Positions 7,101-7,746 of a DNA stretch of 7,746 nt are shown piece after piece. The position numbers were made by a program, and so were the translations under genes. Positions within the stretch are counted from its first letter, which is position 1, and each line of letters starts with the position of its first letter. The DNA is from Hyphomicrobiales bacterium (GTDB lineage Bacteria; Pseudomonadota; Alphaproteobacteria; Rhizobiales; Aestuariivirgaceae), in NCBI GenBank assembly GCA_027067085.1, contig JAMOMM010000420.1:1-7746 (forward strand). The letters run 5' to 3'. The notes under the pieces are model-generated. The model had not been told where the DNA came from, made no database searches, and was given only the letters and a program-made list of their open reading frames with translations.

Positions 7101-7540
7101 TTGCTAAAAGTCAGTTGGGTGCAGGTACTGTGGTGCCAACATCTGGCACCGTATTTCTATCGGTAAAAGATGGCGATAAAGCAGGAGCTGTTGATGTCGC
7201 CAAGTCGCTTGTTGCCGATGGATTTAAAATTGTCAGCACTGGTGGAACGCAACGGGTTTTGGAAGAAAATGGAGTTGCCTGTGAACGGGTTAATAAAGTT
7301 TTAGAAGGCCGTCCGCATATTGTTGATATGATTACGAATGGCGAAATTCAACTGTTGATTAACACAACTGAAGGTGCGCGGGCATTGGAAGATTCCCGTT
7401 CGATCAGGCGTTCAGCTTTGATGAGTAAAGTGCCATATTACACCACACTAGCAGGCGCAATCGCGGTTGCTGGCGCTGTTGGGGCAACGAAATCTGGTGC
7501 ACTAGACATCCGTCCATTGCAGTCATACACTACCTCTTAA
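4142..7540 (+). CDS. carB: carbamoyl-phosphate synthase large subunit
   Basis: CarB (1132 residues) makes carbamoyl phosphate from bicarbonate, two ATP and ammonia supplied by CarA, feeding arginine and pyrimidine synthesis. The carboxyphosphate half is about 1-457, with RPSFTLGGTGGGIAY at 222-236 and Arg129 aligning with E. coli Arg129. An oligomerisation region follows to about 608. The carbamoyl-phosphate half is about 609-992 and includes RPSYVLGGRAMEIV. The C-terminal MGS-like allosteric domain is about 1001-1132. Lys1013, Thr1033, Thr1036, Lys1052, Asn1074 and Thr1076 fall at E. coli effector-pocket positions (954, 974, 977, 993, 1015, 1017) shifted by 59, so UMP/IMP control looks intact. 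About 53 of the extra residues lie in one charged insertion at about 150-210. The start at MPKRTD was preferred over an in-frame ATG at 4025 because families begin there; its ribosome site (GGAAG) is weak and close. carA is not adjacent. Confidence 0.97.
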   Translation: MPKRTDIKTILIIGAGPIIIGQACEFDYSGTQAVKALKEEGYRVVLVNSNPATIMTDPDLADATYIEPITPEVVAEIIEKERPDAVLPTMGGQTALNTALSLNKMGVLEKFGVELIGARAEAIDKAEDRDLFRTAMQKIGLAQPNSSFVNTSELKQRFETEYAEKLKAVEAGKTGAERDDAVKAFKEAWRKGEFNRREEHRLVAQLQALKAMEVTGLPAIIRPSFTLGGTGGGIAYTLEELYEIVLSGVDASPTNEVLIEESIVGWKEYEMEVVRDKADNCIIICSIENVDPMGVHTGDSITVAPALTLSDKEYQIMRNASIAVLREIGVETGGSNVQFAVNPQDGRLVVIEMNPRVSRSSALASKATGFPIARVATKLAIGYTLDELENEITGGATPAAFEPTIDYVVTKIPRFAFEKFPGSEPILSTAMKSVGEVMAIGRTFQESLQKALRGLEIDLTGLNEQVIEGVGEGDDKNAFRAALSKAVPQRILIVAQALRDGATQEQVHESCKFDPWFIDQIDQIVEMEETIKQRGLPADAYNFHNLKAMGFSDARLAELANCSEVKVRKARYKHKIHPVFKRIDTCAAEFASPTPYMYSTYEVADTENEAYVSDREKIIILGGGPNRIGQGIEFDYCCCHAAFALADQNYETIMVNCNPETVSTDYDTSDRLYFEPLTGEDVLEIINVEKQKGKLKGVIVQFGGQTPLNLANELEAAGVPILGTSPDAIDLAEDRDRFSKLLHKLKLLQPTNGIAKSGAEAIKIADKIGYPIVIRPSYVLGGRAMEIVRDQPSLERYIKEAVVVSGKSPVLLDSYLSGAIEVDVDAVSDGKEVYVAGIMEHIEEAGIHSGDSACSLPTRSLSKKILDEIERQTKEMAIALKVVGLMNVQFAIKGDEIYILEVNPRASRTVPFVAKVIGEPIAKIAARLMAGEPLSTFKLKRKKLDHIAVKEAVFPFARFAGVDTILGPEMRSTGEVMGIARDYAVAFAKSQLGAGTVVPTSGTVFLSVKDGDKAGAVDVAKSLVADGFKIVSTGGTQRVLEENGVACERVNKVLEGRPHIVDMITNGEIQLLINTTEGARALEDSRSIRRSALMSKVPYYTTLAGAIAVAGAVGATKSGALDIRPLQSYTTS

Positions 7541-7553
7541 AATAATAACCATC

Positions 7554-7590
7554 TGATCGACGTGTCATGTTTACCATGACGTAAAGATCA
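7554..7590 (+). other. hairpin between carB and the penicillin-acylase-family gene
   Basis: TGATC (7554-7558) pairs with GATCA (7586-7590). Inside, ACG (7560-7562) pairs with CGT (7580-7582) and TCATG (7565-7569) with CATGA (7575-7579), closing a 5-base loop. No T-run follows, so it is not a typical intrinsic terminator and read-through into the next gene is plausible. It could be an mRNA-stabilising stem or an operator dyad. Confidence 0.4.
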
Positions 7591-7613
7591 AGATGAGTGT
7601 GGAGGAAAGTTTT

Positions 7614-7746
7614 ATGCGTAAGCTGTTGAAGCTCATTAAGTGGGCTGGTGGATTGCTATGTATTGTTTTATTGGCTTGGGTTGTGACTGCGTATATCTCT
7701 ATGCGCGGATCGCTGCCTCAACTTGATGGTGAGGTCGTACTTTCTG
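7614..7746 (+). CDS. penicillin acylase (penicillin amidase) family protein, N-terminal fragment
   Basis: Only the first 44 codons are inside the window; the gene runs off the right edge. Residues 1-8 are basic, and about 9-28 form a hydrophobic segment that would be a signal anchor or signal peptide. The next part, MRGSLPQLDGEVVLS, matches my recollection of the start of penicillin-acylase-family Ntn-hydrolases, where a SLPQLDG motif precedes the catalytic chains. Such enzymes are periplasmic, self-processing amidases that may cleave N-acyl compounds, including acyl-homoserine lactones in some members. The catalytic Ser lies beyond the window, so activity cannot be judged. GGAGGA at 7601-7606, 7 bases before the ATG, is a strong ribosome site. 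It starts 73 bases after carB and may be co-transcribed with it. Confidence 0.7.
   Translation, partial: MRKLLKLIKWAGGLLCIVLLAWVVTAYISMRGSLPQLDGEVVLS

Overview
The window reads as chromosomal DNA of an alphaproteobacterium, most likely in or near Hyphomicrobiales (Rhizobiales). This rests on the CarB sequence (the MPKRTD start, a charged insertion in the first ATP-grasp half, an FDYCCCHAA motif), on a class V aminotransferase of a type I associate with this class, and on a CtrA-like box near one gene. Base composition looks moderate, without the strong GC bias of many rhizobia. The genus cannot be fixed by eye. No mobile element, tRNA, rRNA, CRISPR array or phage gene was seen.

Layout: (1) 113-1240 (+) is a class V PLP-dependent aminotransferase; only 16 bp separate its stop from that of the convergent LysE-family amino acid exporter at 1257-1850 (-). 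(2) 1974-2630 (-) is a 1-Cys (Prx6-type) peroxiredoxin with a strong hairpin just past its stop and a perfect dyad ATCG-N7-CGAT upstream. (3) 2802-3362 (-) is a secreted L,D-transpeptidase with its own intrinsic terminator. Its upstream region carries a TTGACA element overlapping a near-consensus CtrA box. (4) 3550-3900 (+) is a small secreted protein with six cysteines and unknown function. (5) 4142-7540 (+) is a full-length carB, the large subunit of carbamoyl-phosphate synthase. No carA is adjacent. (6) 7614 to the window end (+) is the start of a membrane-anchored penicillin-acylase-family protein.

The genes do not form one pathway. CarB supplies carbamoyl phosphate for arginine and pyrimidine synthesis; the peroxiredoxin serves peroxide defence; the L,D-transpeptidase and probably the six-cysteine protein act in the envelope; the aminotransferase and LysE exporter belong to amino acid metabolism. 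Most genes appear to be separate transcription units. I see no convincing new multi-gene system. The items most worth a second look are regulatory (the CtrA-like box, the OxyR/LysR-like dyad, the structured carB leader) and the uncharacterised six-cysteine protein.
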